Shown here piece after piece: positions 34,063 through 44,092 of a stretch of DNA of 64,000 nt; the first letter of the stretch is position 1; each line of letters opens with the position of its first letter. The notes beneath the pieces are model-generated. The model was not told the DNA's origin and made no database searches. It was given only the letters and a program-made list of their open reading frames with translations. The position numbers and the translations under genes were made by a program. This DNA comes from Gigaspora rosea (Eukaryota; Glomeromycota; Glomeromycetes; Diversisporales; Gigasporaceae). The stretch spans positions 387,290-451,289 of the forward strand of contig QKWP01000054.1 of NCBI GenBank assembly GCA_003550325.1, in the 5' to 3' direction.

Positions 34063-35589
34063 TTAGCAATTAACAATAATGTGCTCATATGGTGCCAATT
34101 TAACATATTCTTCCACCTCCTTTCTAATATTATCATCTAATTTTATATATCTTTCTCGGTATACACCTACGTAATTCAAAGTTTTGTTTCTTATACAGAA
34201 TTCGATTAACGCTTTAGTATTTGTCCTGCCAAGATGATGAATTAACAGTTTTTTTAAAGGTGCATTGCAATTATTGAGCAAAATATCAATCTTTGAACTT
34301 AACAAAAAATTCCTTAAGTTAAGATATTGTAATGTTATTGGCAATATTTTTGCAAATTGCATAACTTGTTCATTATCTGGCCAATCAACATAACATAACG
34401 TGAGAAACTGAAGATTTTGTAAATTTTTACCAATAAGGTCTAAGAATTGAGTAGAAAACTTAATCTTCGAGATGCTGAGATATGTAATGTTTGGACAGAA
34501 TGACTTAAGTGCTTCGAATAATAAAAATTCATCACGAATTCCTTCATTTCCTGATTCAATTTTTAATCGTTGTAGTGATATGCCGAACTTTTCTAAGCTT
34601 TGTACTATAGTTGATGCATTAATTTGGGAATCAACAATTTCTAAAGTGTTGATTTTATTATTTAAAATTTTCAACAGTTTCGAATAATCAGAATTCCAGA
34701 TGCGAAAAATTTCTAATTGTTTACAGGTTTTCATTATCTCGAACTCTGCGCTATAATCACACTTTTCTACTACAACTTCTTGCAATGAATCTTTTTGACT
34801 TTCTAAAGCTAAAATAATACCATGGAATTCCATAGATGATTTATCTTCAATTGAGTGAGACAAACGAAATTTCCTAAGTTGCTCTTGTGATTTAATAACT
34901 TTTATAAGTACATTAAATAATTGTGGCTCATAAAATTGAAAACATCTGTGAAGTTCCAAATCACTAATTTTTGTAGTATTTTTTCCCAAAATTCTTAAAA
35001 ATGTAGTAGTAGTTTCAATACCGAAGTATGGACTTATATTTAAAGATAAATTTTGGAGTCGTGAAAAAAATTGCACATTTTGTTCTAATGAGTAGAAGAT
35101 CTCAGGATTAATTTCATGATAAAAATACAATAAATCTAATTTATGCAAAGATGCCCCATTCTCAACAAATAATTTAAATAATAAATCAATTATGTGTTGT
35201 ACTAATTGGACGTAATCTGAATCTGATTTTGAATCAACATCAAGAAGCTGGAGATTAATCCATTTTGTAACTTTAGCTTCTAAATCAGATATATGAAAAA
35301 CCTTTAAAAATCTTGCATAAATAAATAATGTTTTGGAAATTTCCACGTTTATTCCACATTCTTTTAAACTTAATTTTTCGTCTTCACCAAGAGACGAAAA
35401 GTATTTAGAAATGAATAAAGGGTTTTGTTTGAATGAAAATGGATCTTTCCAAAGAATAGGAATTGACATTTTGCACCAATGTCGGCTCACAAGTACGCAA
35501 GAGTATAAAGTATAAAATTCATTATTTAGATTATTTAAAATATTTTCCATTAATTCGGGCATATCACCCATAAGCATTTTTGAGGCCAT
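34063..35589 (-). CDS. F-box protein with C-terminal leucine-rich repeats (508 aa)
   Basis: This is a single-exon gene, probably a substrate adaptor of an SCF ubiquitin ligase: the F-box binds Skp1 and the leucine-rich part recognises the target. The N terminus (MASKMLMGDMPELMENIL..., F-box at about residues 8-50, with YSCVLVSRHWCKMSIPILW) has the Leu/Pro, Leu-x-Ser-Cys and Trp positions of the motif. From about 150 to 480 it contains irregular LRR-like segments (LRKFRLSHS, LEIFRIWNS, LQRLKIES, ITYLSISK, LQFLTLCY, LQYLNLRN). Such F-box proteins of 450-520 residues form a large expanded family in Rhizophagus-type fungi. The first ATG was chosen because MASK-x-x-MGDMPELMENIL is the usual start of this family; Met5, Met7 and Met10 are alternatives. 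No stop or frameshift. A TTAA-flanked MITE sits about 260 bp upstream of the start. Confidence 0.9.
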   Translation of the reverse strand: MASKMLMGDMPELMENILNNLNNEFYTLYSCVLVSRHWCKMSIPILWKDPFSFKQNPLFISKYFSSLGEDEKLSLKECGINVEISKTLFIYARFLKVFHISDLEAKVTKWINLQLLDVDSKSDSDYVQLVQHIIDLLFKLFVENGASLHKLDLLYFYHEINPEIFYSLEQNVQFFSRLQNLSLNISPYFGIETTTTFLRILGKNTTKISDLELHRCFQFYEPQLFNVLIKVIKSQEQLRKFRLSHSIEDKSSMEFHGIILALESQKDSLQEVVVEKCDYSAEFEIMKTCKQLEIFRIWNSDYSKLLKILNNKINTLEIVDSQINASTIVQSLEKFGISLQRLKIESGNEGIRDEFLLFEALKSFCPNITYLSISKIKFSTQFLDLIGKNLQNLQFLTLCYVDWPDNEQVMQFAKILPITLQYLNLRNFLLSSKIDILLNNCNAPLKKLLIHHLGRTNTKALIEFCIRNKTLNYVGVYRERYIKLDDNIRKEVEEYVKLAPYEHIIVNC

Positions 35590-35847
35590 GAATTGTTGTT
35601 GTGTTAAACGAGAAAAGAATTCAAAGTTTGTTATTGTTACACGTACGTGCGTATTTGTGCGTATCAGGTATATTTGCGCATGTGGTACAAGTCATATATG
35701 GAATAGATCTACATATCAGAAAAATAAAAAAATAAAGAAAAACGTGTGTCTAAATCAAAAGCGTCTTGAACATATTAAGTTTTTTTATAATTTATAATTT
35801 GTGTTACGGCGCGACAAGTAAATTCCGTATTTGAAAATAAAAGCTTA

Positions 35848-36209
35848 ATTAGCAATTCACGTAAGAACAGGACAAAAGTCGGGGATAAGTATTTATATAG
35901 TTTTAATAGTAATATGGAATCCAATTTCCCAAAATTATATAGTAAAAAGACGGTTTTTTTTAAAATTCAAAATTTCAGCTCTAAGTAAAGTACCTTTTAT
36001 TTTTAGAAAATTCTACTGGACTTTTAATAAAAAGAAAGACAAATACCATATTTTTATGCCTATATAATTTAATTTTATATTATATTTAAACTATTAATAC
36101 TTTATATTGTAGGCAAACTGGATTCCAACATTCGAAATGTTATAGTAAATTTGCTTATTTTTATTATATAAAATTTTATAAATTGTCCTGTTCTTATGTG
36201 AATTGCTAA
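35848..36209. mobile_element. TTAA-flanked MITE upstream of the F-box gene (362 bp)
   Basis: The inverted ends TTAGCAATTCACGTAAGAAC and (complement) TTAGCAATTCACATAAGAAC differ by one base over at least 28 bp (both continue AGGACAA). TTAA lies at both junctions (35844-35847 and 36210-36213). TTAA target duplication is the signature of piggyBac-type insertion. The left edge lies 259 bp from the F-box start codon, so it may be part of that gene's promoter region. Confidence 0.68.
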
Positions 36210-36213
36210 TTAA

Positions 36214-36672
36214 GTTATTAATCTCAACTTGAGATTTAAAGAATTAGTGTAAAGGATCTTATTTCCCAAATTTACGATATATAAGATGAGCTGTTCAGGT
36301 TCATGGATATTTATTTCATGCATTACCATATTGTATTCAGTAGTTTTTTTTTTTATTTATTAATTATTAATAATAATTTATAAAGCAAAAGAATTTCTTA
36401 ATCATGTACGTAAAATATCAAGTATGTGAAGATTTACCATCATCGATTATTTTAAAAAGATCATTTTTATTTGCTTTAATTTACTAGGCAAGCCAAAAAA
36501 ATACATTCATTAATCAAAAGTATTTAAGATACACATAGTCAGTAATCTACAGTATTTAAGTTACTATTGACATTATTCGTAGTTATTTTATTTTCATTAA
36601 TTTAAAATGCAACAAAAGAAAATTCATTAATCAAATATCTACGTTAAGCTGTGTTCAAGTTTATTAATTTTT
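36214..36672. other. Non-coding stretch
   Basis: AT-rich, no gene recognised. Confidence 0.35.
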
Positions 36673-36674
36673 AT

Positions 36675-36812
36675 TATCATATTTTTTGCTCTACAGTTTC
36701 AAATTCATTTTTGTTTGCATTGATTGCAAAAAACAATATTCATTATCATATTTTTTGCTCTACAGTTTCAAATTCATTTTTGTTTGCATTGATTGCAAAA
36801 AACAATATTCAT
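36675..36812. repeat. Perfect 69-bp direct tandem duplication
   Basis: A 69-bp unit containing TTTTTTGCTCTACAGTTTC and TTGCATTGATTGCAAAAAAC occurs twice head-to-tail with no visible difference. The frame across it repeats 23 residues, but the composition does not suggest a gene. A recent slippage or unequal-exchange event is likely. Confidence 0.8.
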
Positions 36813-37237
36813 TAAACAAGTTATTTAAACAAGCTATTCTTTACTACTATGCATTATCCTATCATGTTCATTTATGTTCGCATTATTTTATCGTGTTTGT
36901 GGAAATAATTCTTGAATGTTATTTCGAAACACTTAATTTAATCGAATGTAAATCATAGCTTTATTTAAAAAATTTTCGGGCCAATTAATTATTTATTCTC
37001 TTTAAATTATACACCGCCTTTTCGCGCTTCTAATAAAGTTTTAGACTTCGAAGTCTCAGTTATGTAAGAAAATTGTAACGTTCGAATTTATAAATACATG
37101 ATGATTATAGTATATTGATGTCTTATCGTTATTGCTCTTAACGATCGTATTACATTTTACTATCGTTATTATTGCTTCATAAATTGATCCCTCTCATTAT
37201 TGTATTAAGAATTGTCTCATATACTCATAATTATACT

Positions 37238-38070
37238 TAGGGATGGTTAGGTTGGTTTAGGTTTGGTTTAGGTTTCAAAACCTTTAGGTTTTACTTTATA
37301 AACCTAAAAACCTAGGTTTTAAAACTAGGTTTCAAACCTAAACCAATTCAGGTTTGGTTTGAAACTAGGTTACAAAACCTGGTTCCAAAACCTAGTTTGA
37401 ACAAAGACAGTAATAAATTACTTTATCAGAGTTAGTCTTATAGGTTGACATGAAGCTTTACATTTAATTTTATATTTAAAAAGATAATTATATTTTATTT
37501 ACAAACTCTACTAAAAATGTGCTATAACACTTATTTTATACAGTATAATTAATGAGCACAAGATAACTCATATATATTGTATTAATCTGCTACTAAAGTA
37601 ACATCCAAACCCCCAATGATTTAACTCTATGATTCTATAATATTAATTATTATACAAGATAAGTAACAAAATTAAAGTAATCTGTATGGTGCGTAGTATA
37701 GTAATATATATAAATATAAATCATAATATTGTTATATTATACTACATATTGATATTAGTATTGTAAATAAAAAACCTATCTTTAAGGGTTAATAAACAAT
37801 AACTTGGCAATCCTAGTAGCAGTGGTTTTTTTTTTTTTTGCAACATTCATATGAATATATTAATTATATTTATATACATATATGCCTTCATGAAATATAT
37901 TAATACATATACAATAAAAAAATATATATATAGTATATTATATAGTGTATATATATATATAAACTTAATCAAACCTAAAAACCTAGGTTTTAAAATTGAA
38001 ACCTGGTTTTAAAAACTGGGTTTCAAAACTTGGGTTTTAGGTTCCAAACCTAAAAACTTTACCAACCCTA
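37238..38070. mobile_element. hAT-type non-autonomous transposon (833 bp)
   Basis: The ends TAGGGATGGTTAGGTTGGTT and (complement) TAGGGTTGGTAAAGTTTTTA are inverted and flanked by a perfect 8-bp duplication, ATTATACT (37230-37237 and 38071-38078). Sub-terminal AAACCTAGGTTT and GGTTTGAAACC-type palindromes are clustered in the first 200 and last 100 bp, the arrangement expected for hAT transposase sites. No transposase frame. Confidence 0.82.
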
Positions 38071-38120
38071 ATTATACTGATCAAATTAATTATATACCCG
38101 CGGTCTGATCCATTTGAGGC

Positions 38121-38240
38121 CAGGGATGGTAAATGACCTTCAAATGACCTCAAATGACCCCAATTTTAGTATGAAATTTAGTTCGAAATGACCTAGGTCA
38201 TTTGAAAAAAAGGCAAATGACCTCCAATTTACCAACTCTG
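38121..38240. mobile_element. hAT-type MITE (120 bp)
   Basis: The ends CAGGGATGGTAAATGACC and (complement) CAGAGTTGGTAAATTGGAGG are inverted and flanked by a perfect 8-bp duplication, TTTGAGGC (38113-38120 and 38241-38248). The interior has four AAATGACCT motifs, two pairs in opposite orientation. It lies only 50 bp from the preceding hAT element. Confidence 0.8.
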
Positions 38241-38349
38241 TTTGAGGCTGGTCTAATTAAACTTTATATCATGTAGACAAGAAAAAACGATCGTGTTTAT
38301 TTAATTCCGGACACCTACAGTTCACGTGATTTTGCACCTCCCTAGAACC

Positions 38350-38830
38350 CGGACCGTCTACGGACACGTATAATATCACGTGACTTTGCACGTATCGAAA
38401 AATCACAAATTTTCTTAACTTTTGGACAAATTTCCTCAACAATTGTCCAATGGAATTCGATGGAAATTTTTTAAAATAAAATTATTCGAATTGACAGAAG
38501 TTATTTAAAAAAATTTCATTGAAAACCAATAAAACAGGTGTTGAGAAATTTTCGTTCAAAGTTTAGAAAAATTTTTGCCGCGGCTATTTTCTTATAAGGC
38601 GGCAGAAATTTTCCCTAACTTTGAATAAAAATTTCTCAACAACTACTCAATGGGGTTCGATGAAAATTTTTTTAAATAATTTCTGTCAATACGAATAATT
38701 TTATTTTTAAAAAATTCCATCGAATTCCTTTGGACAATTGTTGAGAAAATTTGTCCAAAAGTTAAGAAAATTTGTGATTTTTCGATACGTGCAAAATCAC
38801 GTGATATTATACGTGTCCGTAGACGGTCCG
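38350..38830. mobile_element. Mutator-type foldback MITE (481 bp)
   Basis: The ends CGGACCGTCTACGGACACG and their complement are inverted, and the match extends for about 190 bp on each side with few differences. A perfect 9-bp duplication, CCTAGAACC, brackets it (38341-38349 and 38831-38839). Long arms plus 9-bp duplications are typical of Mutator-like elements. No coding capacity. The centre contains a GCCGCGGC-like patch near 38578-38602. Confidence 0.83.
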
Positions 38831-38839
38831 CCTAGAACC

Positions 38840-39457
38840 TAGGGTTGGGATACTCAATCTGACAACGTAACTTGCATTTGTAACTTACATCGTAAGTTAC
38901 ACATAGATTTAATGACGGCCGAAATTATGATAAACATGGCCAGCATTACATAAATCCTGGGACAAATTATTTAAATTGACCAAAGGCTGTTATTTAACAT
39001 GCTAACAGTAATCGCAAACTGATTGAAAATTACAAAATATATATCTTAGATAAACGTTACATAAAAAGAATTCATGCATGTTGTTTTGCGTTCATCATGA
39101 TTTTATAATTTCCTACCAAATAATAAATTTAAGGTTAGGGTTAGGGTGTGTGTGTTTGATGGTTGAATTATATTTGGTAGGTGCAAACTCACATGAACTG
39201 GTAGACTTTACCTGTTTAATTACTGATAATTGTCACCTATAAACATATAAGTTGATTACTGGTACAATAATTGCGTCGATTTTTCTAAACGCTCTCCTAA
39301 TAAATGGTAACACTATGCACATATAATGCAAACCATTCGTGCTTCGTTATCTAAACCGAACGCTGGAATATAAATGCGGGGTTAACCAAGAAACCTATTT
39401 TAGAAAATTAATAAAAAATGTCGAAAAGGCAATTTTATCTAAAACATTGTCATGGGG
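38840..39457. other. Non-coding stretch
   Basis: No gene. Contains a CATTTGTAACTTACATCGTAAGTTAC hairpin near 38874 and AAGGTTAGGGTTAGGGTGTG at 39133-39152, a short telomere-like phrase without an array. Confidence 0.35.
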
Positions 39458-39461
39458 TTAA

Positions 39462-39704
39462 GGCCGTTCGAAGTTGATTCATTGGTTAACATCACTTTTC
39501 CAGGACTCATGGGAGGGGGGGAGGGGGGTAAAATGAAACGAACATATGAAACGAACATATAAAAATGAAGCAATTTCATTGGTTGATGTAAGTCAGGTGA
39601 CTGGTGAGAGTCATTCAGCGTTTTGATTGGCTGTTCATTTTTCGGAGGAGGGGGGAGACTTCAACTGGGGGTGATGTTAACTGAAAAATTAACTTCAAAC
39701 GGCC
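39462..39704. mobile_element. TTAA-flanked MITE, best copy of a family (243 bp)
   Basis: The ends GGCCGTTCGAAGTTGATTC and (complement) GGCCGTTTGAAGTTAATTT are inverted, with TTAA at both junctions (39458-39461 and 39705-39708). The interior keeps GCAATTTCATTGGTTGATGTA and GATTGGCTGTTCATTTTT. The same order recurs at 61246-61483, with a truncated copy at about 60838-61010. End-only fragments lie near 32885, 40367 and 41013, so this is a multi-copy family in this window. Confidence 0.72.
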
Positions 39705-39708
39705 TTAA

Positions 39709-40563
39709 CATTACATTCCTCTTATAAAAGAAAGGAGCAAAAATAAATAAATATCGGTATATAATTAATTTATTATAATAAGTATTTTATCCGATAAAAA
39801 GAACTTCGTACGTATGTACAATTTTTACAGGCAAAATTCTCGTGATCTAGAGATCGGATCTGCATCATTTTAAAGTATGTATGCAGCGATCACAGATTGG
39901 AATTTTGGGGTTTCCAAATTCCTATTGGTCGAGCAAATTTTGTCCCGAATGATTCCGTAAAAGCTAAATGTTTATTCAAATATTTCTTCTCGTTAATACT
40001 AGTTTTTTAGCTCTTCACAATCGAACAAAAAGCACTTCGGAAGCTCTTTATTCAGCAGTTTTTTGTTGAATCGTTTTATTGCAAACTGAAATAAACATAT
40101 ATGAGAGGACAGCAAATAGGAATTAAAATTTTAGCTTTATTTATTATTTATTTATTTATTTATTTTTTTTTTTTAAGTTTTTATTTTTTTTAATTCGTTT
40201 TTTATTTTTAAATTATTTTATTTTAACCGCGAAATAACGCAGAGTTATTTCGAGTTTCGGCCTGAATTAATCTTAATTTAGGCCGAAATTCGAAACCACA
40301 CCCATCGCGTTGTTTCGTGGTTATGCAGTATTTATTTTTTAATTTTTACCGGGGACATCAAAGAGGAAGGGGAGGGGTGATGTTAACCGAAAGCTTAACT
40401 TCAAACGGGTTTTAGATAGTAATATAATAGCAAAATTGCCTAAGATCATCAAATTCTTAATTTGATTGGTCAGGTATCACGTGATTAAGCTCCGCTTTAG
40501 ACGACCCCCATATATAGAGCTAAGTACGTACGTTCGTACATACGTCAGCTACTAGTAACTAGT
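39709..40563. other. Non-coding stretch with MITE fragments
   Basis: 40229-40325 contains a CGAAATAACGC ... CGTTGTTTCG inverted pair related to the TA-flanked family at 51521. 40367-40420 is a right-end fragment of the TTAA-flanked family. 40491-40507 (CTCCGCTTTAGACGACC) matches the end of the Mutator-type MITE at 13730. No gene. Confidence 0.45.
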
Positions 40564-40895
40564 ATTATCCGACATGTCTTATGTGAACACCGAACGATTT
40601 TGTGTAAGTTATTCGGCCACCTCCTAATACAATTCACAAATTTTCATCACCTCTTAAGAGGTGAATGAAAATTTGTGTATTTGTATTAGAAGGAGGCCGA
40701 ATAAGTTACACAAATATCGTTCGGTGTTCACATAAGACATGTCGGATAAGCGTATTATTGGTCAAATTGTGGCTGATAATTGCTGATTTCTTCACAGCAG
40801 ATACCGCATTATGACGTGACCTTCGGCCACGTCATAAAAACAGTATCCTAGTGAATAATCAGTTATCATCCACAACATGACCAATAACAAGTACA
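40564..40895. mobile_element. Foldback element, copy 2 (inverted relative to copy 1)
   Basis: A near-perfect palindrome begins at ATTATCCGACATGTCTTATG and ends at CATAAGACATGTCGGATAA (about 40564-40749), with arms of about 90 bp around CACCTCTTAAGAGGTG. It is followed by the module shared with 10607-10750 in reverse orientation (ATAACTGATTATTCACTA complement at about 40851). Inside the module a second hairpin, TTATGACGTGACC-TTCG-GCCACGTCATAA (40809-40836), is present only in this copy. Confidence 0.72.
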
Positions 40896-41803
40896 TATCA
40901 TGCACGAAGTAATAAATCGAATTTATATATTGAATTTGATTTCTAAATATTGATAATATTTCATTATTTTTATTTTTTTTCATATGTTCATTTTACCCGG
41001 GGGCCGGGGGACCATTGGGGGGGTGATGTTAACCAAAAAATTAACTTCAAACGGCCTAAGCGATATAGGGTTAACTATGCCGAAATCTGTCACTCGTTTA
41101 TTTGTGTATAAAGAACTTGTATAAAGACTTTTATTTATCTTACGTTTTCATTTCTTATTTATATTCTTTTACATGATTGCATCATATAATATCCGGGATT
41201 GATCAAATTTCACGATTTTGATTGGTTAAAGACAGCAGGTGACTATCGGGTAATCTCATGGCGTGTTGGCTCTACGCCTCATGTAAGTTTTCTTTTACAT
41301 TATATAGGTTTTTTATTATGCAAATCGACTTTATTTATAATTAAAAAATGTCAACCATGTCAAAATTTATATGAATCTAATGAAAACTCATTTTTCAAAA
41401 AATTGTAAAAATGGGCCCTATATTAGAACCGTCACTCACGTGACAAATATAATAATTGCCTAACGTTAACCTCAAACTAGTTCTCAATTACTTTAGACGA
41501 ATTCACAGTAAAGAAATGTGAAACATAGTAATATTGGACTAGAAACCCTTTTCACTCAATATAACATGCAATTCGCTGCCTTTCTTCCTAATAATACAAT
41601 TCGTTGTATTCCATCCTGATAGTGAACTTTGTTTGATTCCGTTCCTCGTACGTTCCAGGTTAATTGAATTCAATACATTGTTATTTTTAGTTTCTGACAA
41701 TAAATTATCAAATAAAATTACACGCGGTGAGTAATAGTTTTTAATTATATAAATAAAATATACTTAATGTCATTTATTTTATGATATACATCATTAACAT
41801 TTA
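40896..41803. other. Non-coding stretch
   Basis: 41013-41056 is a right-end fragment of the TTAA-flanked MITE family (GTGATGTTAACC...CTTCAAACGGCC). The frame at 41199-41408 shows no recognisable domain. Nothing else seen. Confidence 0.35.
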
Positions 41804-42035
41804 ATGAATAGGCTTAAAATCAAATCTACAAGTCTTCTAGAATGGAAACGAAAGCTTTACTCAACAGGTTATTTAAATAAAATAAAATGGTTTGGTCGAA
41901 TGGATATAATACGCCTCAAACATAATCACGATGGAATTTATTGAATTGTGATGTTCCATATATTTGGAATATGACTGACTTTGATTATTTAACTTCTGAA
42001 GAGCTTAGAACGGCTGATTGTATTTGTTTTGTGTA
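41804..42035 (+). pseudogene. Frameshifted coding remnant of unknown family
   Basis: From ATG 41804 a frame of 46 codons (with LLEWKRKLYSTGYLNKIKWF and IIRLKHNHDG) stops at TGA 41942-41944. The neighbouring frame continues in register from 41944 with equally gene-like content (NCDVPYIWNMTDFDYLTSEE, then ADCICFV) to TAG at 42033-42035. One missing base near 41943 would explain the break. The amino-acid use is clearly different from random AT-rich frames. I do not recognise the family; it may derive from a repeat-borne gene. Confidence 0.4.
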
Positions 42036-42304
42036 GATCAGCAAATACTACCTGAGACGAAATCATGGGAAAGACGACAATTATACAATTAACCATCGAA
42101 TCTTACATTACTAATCCGTGGTGTTTGACAATAATGATGCCTGACGAAATTATGGCGAATCATGACAAAACCTTAATTTCGTCATTCTGATAAAACCTTA
42201 GTTTCGTCAGGTATATCATTTAGTTACTCAGACTATGAGTTTAACTCAATCTTCTATATCAATTCACTCGCTTAGCACGTTTTATGAAGACTGGTGTATC
42301 TATA

Positions 42305-42538
42305 CATGGGTGTCTAAATTACTTCTCTTAATAAAAAATTATTTCGACATTTAGTCTGACGAAATCAATTTTCCTTAGTGGCGAAATTAATTTTCTTAAT
42401 TGTCGAAACTTTTAGTGAAATTACTTGAATTCTTTATGTCAAAATACTTTAAATAGTATAGATACTTTGTGGAATTCATATAAGCAAACTAGCAATGTCG
42501 AAATTACCTTTTTTTAAAAAATAATTTAGACACCCATG
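42305..42538. mobile_element. TA-flanked MITE (234 bp)
   Basis: The inverted ends CATGGGTGTCTAAATTA (42305-42321, complement 42522-42538) are 17 bp and perfect, with TA at both junctions (42303-42304 and 42539-42540). The interior repeats CGAAAT-type motifs. TA flanks suggest Tc1/mariner-type mobilisation. It sits immediately upstream of the LINE remnant. Confidence 0.72.
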
Positions 42539-42609
42539 TATAGGTGTATCTTACTAGGTACTTTCACCAATACCACACAGCATTTATGAACAAGAACGTT
42601 TATATTCAA

Positions 42610-42845
42610 AATGTGCCTTGAGCAAAACGTATCTCAAACCAATCCTTTTAATATAATTACACATAATGTACAAGGCAGAAATACTAACCTTAAACTTAAA
42701 TTTTGGCTAGAATGCTGTGTTAGAAAGTAATTCCATATCTGATATAATCTCAATGACCGAAACAAACTTGCAGATTCCAATTTTGACAATATCTGCTTCT
42801 TTAATCCCTTATATAAAATCCATCCTATTTCTCTCTTAATTTACA
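42610..42845 (+). pseudogene. LINE retrotransposon endonuclease remnant
   Basis: One frame reads NPFNIITHNVQGRNTNLKLK then FWLECC, the start of an apurinic-type (APE) endonuclease with its conserved Asn (HN-x-x-G). After a stop at 42727-42729 the +1 frame continues with ISDIISMTETNLQIPI, which carries the conserved catalytic Glu motif (I-x-x-x-TET-x-L). The two segments have the spacing found in LINE ORF2 endonucleases. The frame then decays and no reverse transcriptase motifs were recognised downstream. It is a dead fragment. Live relatives elsewhere could supply the machinery that moved the SINE at 12.9 kb. Confidence 0.55.
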
Positions 42846-43843
42846 TTCTTATTTATATCCTTTACCTAATTACATCATTACATTCAATTTAATAATTACA
42901 TTGTTGCATTGTTGCTTTTAACTTGTATAGTTACTATATTGAAACAGGCACTCATGTGACAGGTATTAATATAGAAAAAAGGGATTTTTGATCAACATGT
43001 AATGAAAGTTCTGACATGCCCACCAGTTACATTCGAGCGAAATTACCTTTTAATGCAAAAACCTCAATAAAAACTTAACAATTGTTTGCCTTATTGCTTC
43101 CCACTGGACTGATCCTGTAAAAATTGGATTCCAACATTTCAAGCCCACTTTACTGTCACATCTTTTGGTAATATTTATGCTAATGCCAATTGAAACATTC
43201 ATCCTAAATGCGCTGTTTAAAGAGGAATACCATGCAATATTCGAAAATTATAATGCAAAAGAATTGTATTATCTCAAGAAAATAATATCTCAAAATATCC
43301 TTTTTATCTACTATTAAAATTCACAGGAGCAATATTAATCTTTTGAATAACTGGGATTCGTTTAAATTAGGAGTAGTGTCTATTATATGGGACGCACCTA
43401 ATACTCACTGGTACATAAGTCGGCCATTTTTATTGAATATTATCCAAATGTCAAAGTTCTTGCAAATCATTTAAGATACTTGGTTGAAAATAAGACTGCT
43501 TATTTGGAATATCATCAGTGTTGAATCATAAAGAATTGGTCAAAAAAGGATTTATGTAAGCTTGCATAATATGGAATGCAATATTTGTAAAGAAGTTGTT
43601 AGATTGAGGATTATAAAAGGAAGGGTTTAATTGCTGTATGTTATGCTTTTTCATAATTGGTTTATTGCTTGTAAGCTAGCTAATAATATTAATCCAGAAT
43701 AATTTCTATTTTTATTATTTTATATTTGCTAATATTCAAAATTACTGTATATAGCACCATTTAATAAATTCAATAAATTCAAATTATAAATTATAAAGGA
43801 TTTCTGACAATATTTTTTTAAAATAATAAAATTACATTTATTA
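42846..43843. other. Non-coding stretch, possibly further LINE decay
   Basis: Short coding-like patches (for example around 42950-43020 and 43335-43440) suggest continued but unrecoverable decay of the LINE. No motif is certain. Confidence 0.3.
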
Positions 43844-43845
43844 TA

Positions 43846-44090
43846 AAACGCGTCTATGGTAACTTTGCATCTATTATATATCTTTATTATGTTTTTTTTT
43901 AGATTTTTTTCAAGTTTTGTAAGGTTTGAATATGAAAAATTTCATCTCAAATTATTCATATTAGAATTAGCATTTAAGGTTAAGGATAGAGTTTAGAGAT
44001 GTTTTTTAAGGCGTAAAATAGTTTTACTTAGCTGTTAGGCTATCCTACACTGATTAATTTGCCAGCTTTTATAACACCATAGATGCGTTT
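43846..44090. mobile_element. TA-flanked MITE, copy 1 (245 bp)
   Basis: The ends AAACGCGTCTATGGT and (complement) AAACGCATCTATGGT are inverted, with TA at both junctions (43844-43845 and 44091-44092). The interior includes TTTATTATGTTTTTTTTTAG, GGCGTAAAATAGTTTTACTT and CACTGATTAATTTGCCAG. These features recur in order at 50343-50537, which defines a family. Confidence 0.68.
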
Positions 44091-44092
44091 TA

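Noticed and set aside
36686..36958. 90-codon frame with repeated FKFIFVCIDCKKQYSL
   Set aside because: The repeat comes from a 69-bp DNA duplication; no other coding evidence.
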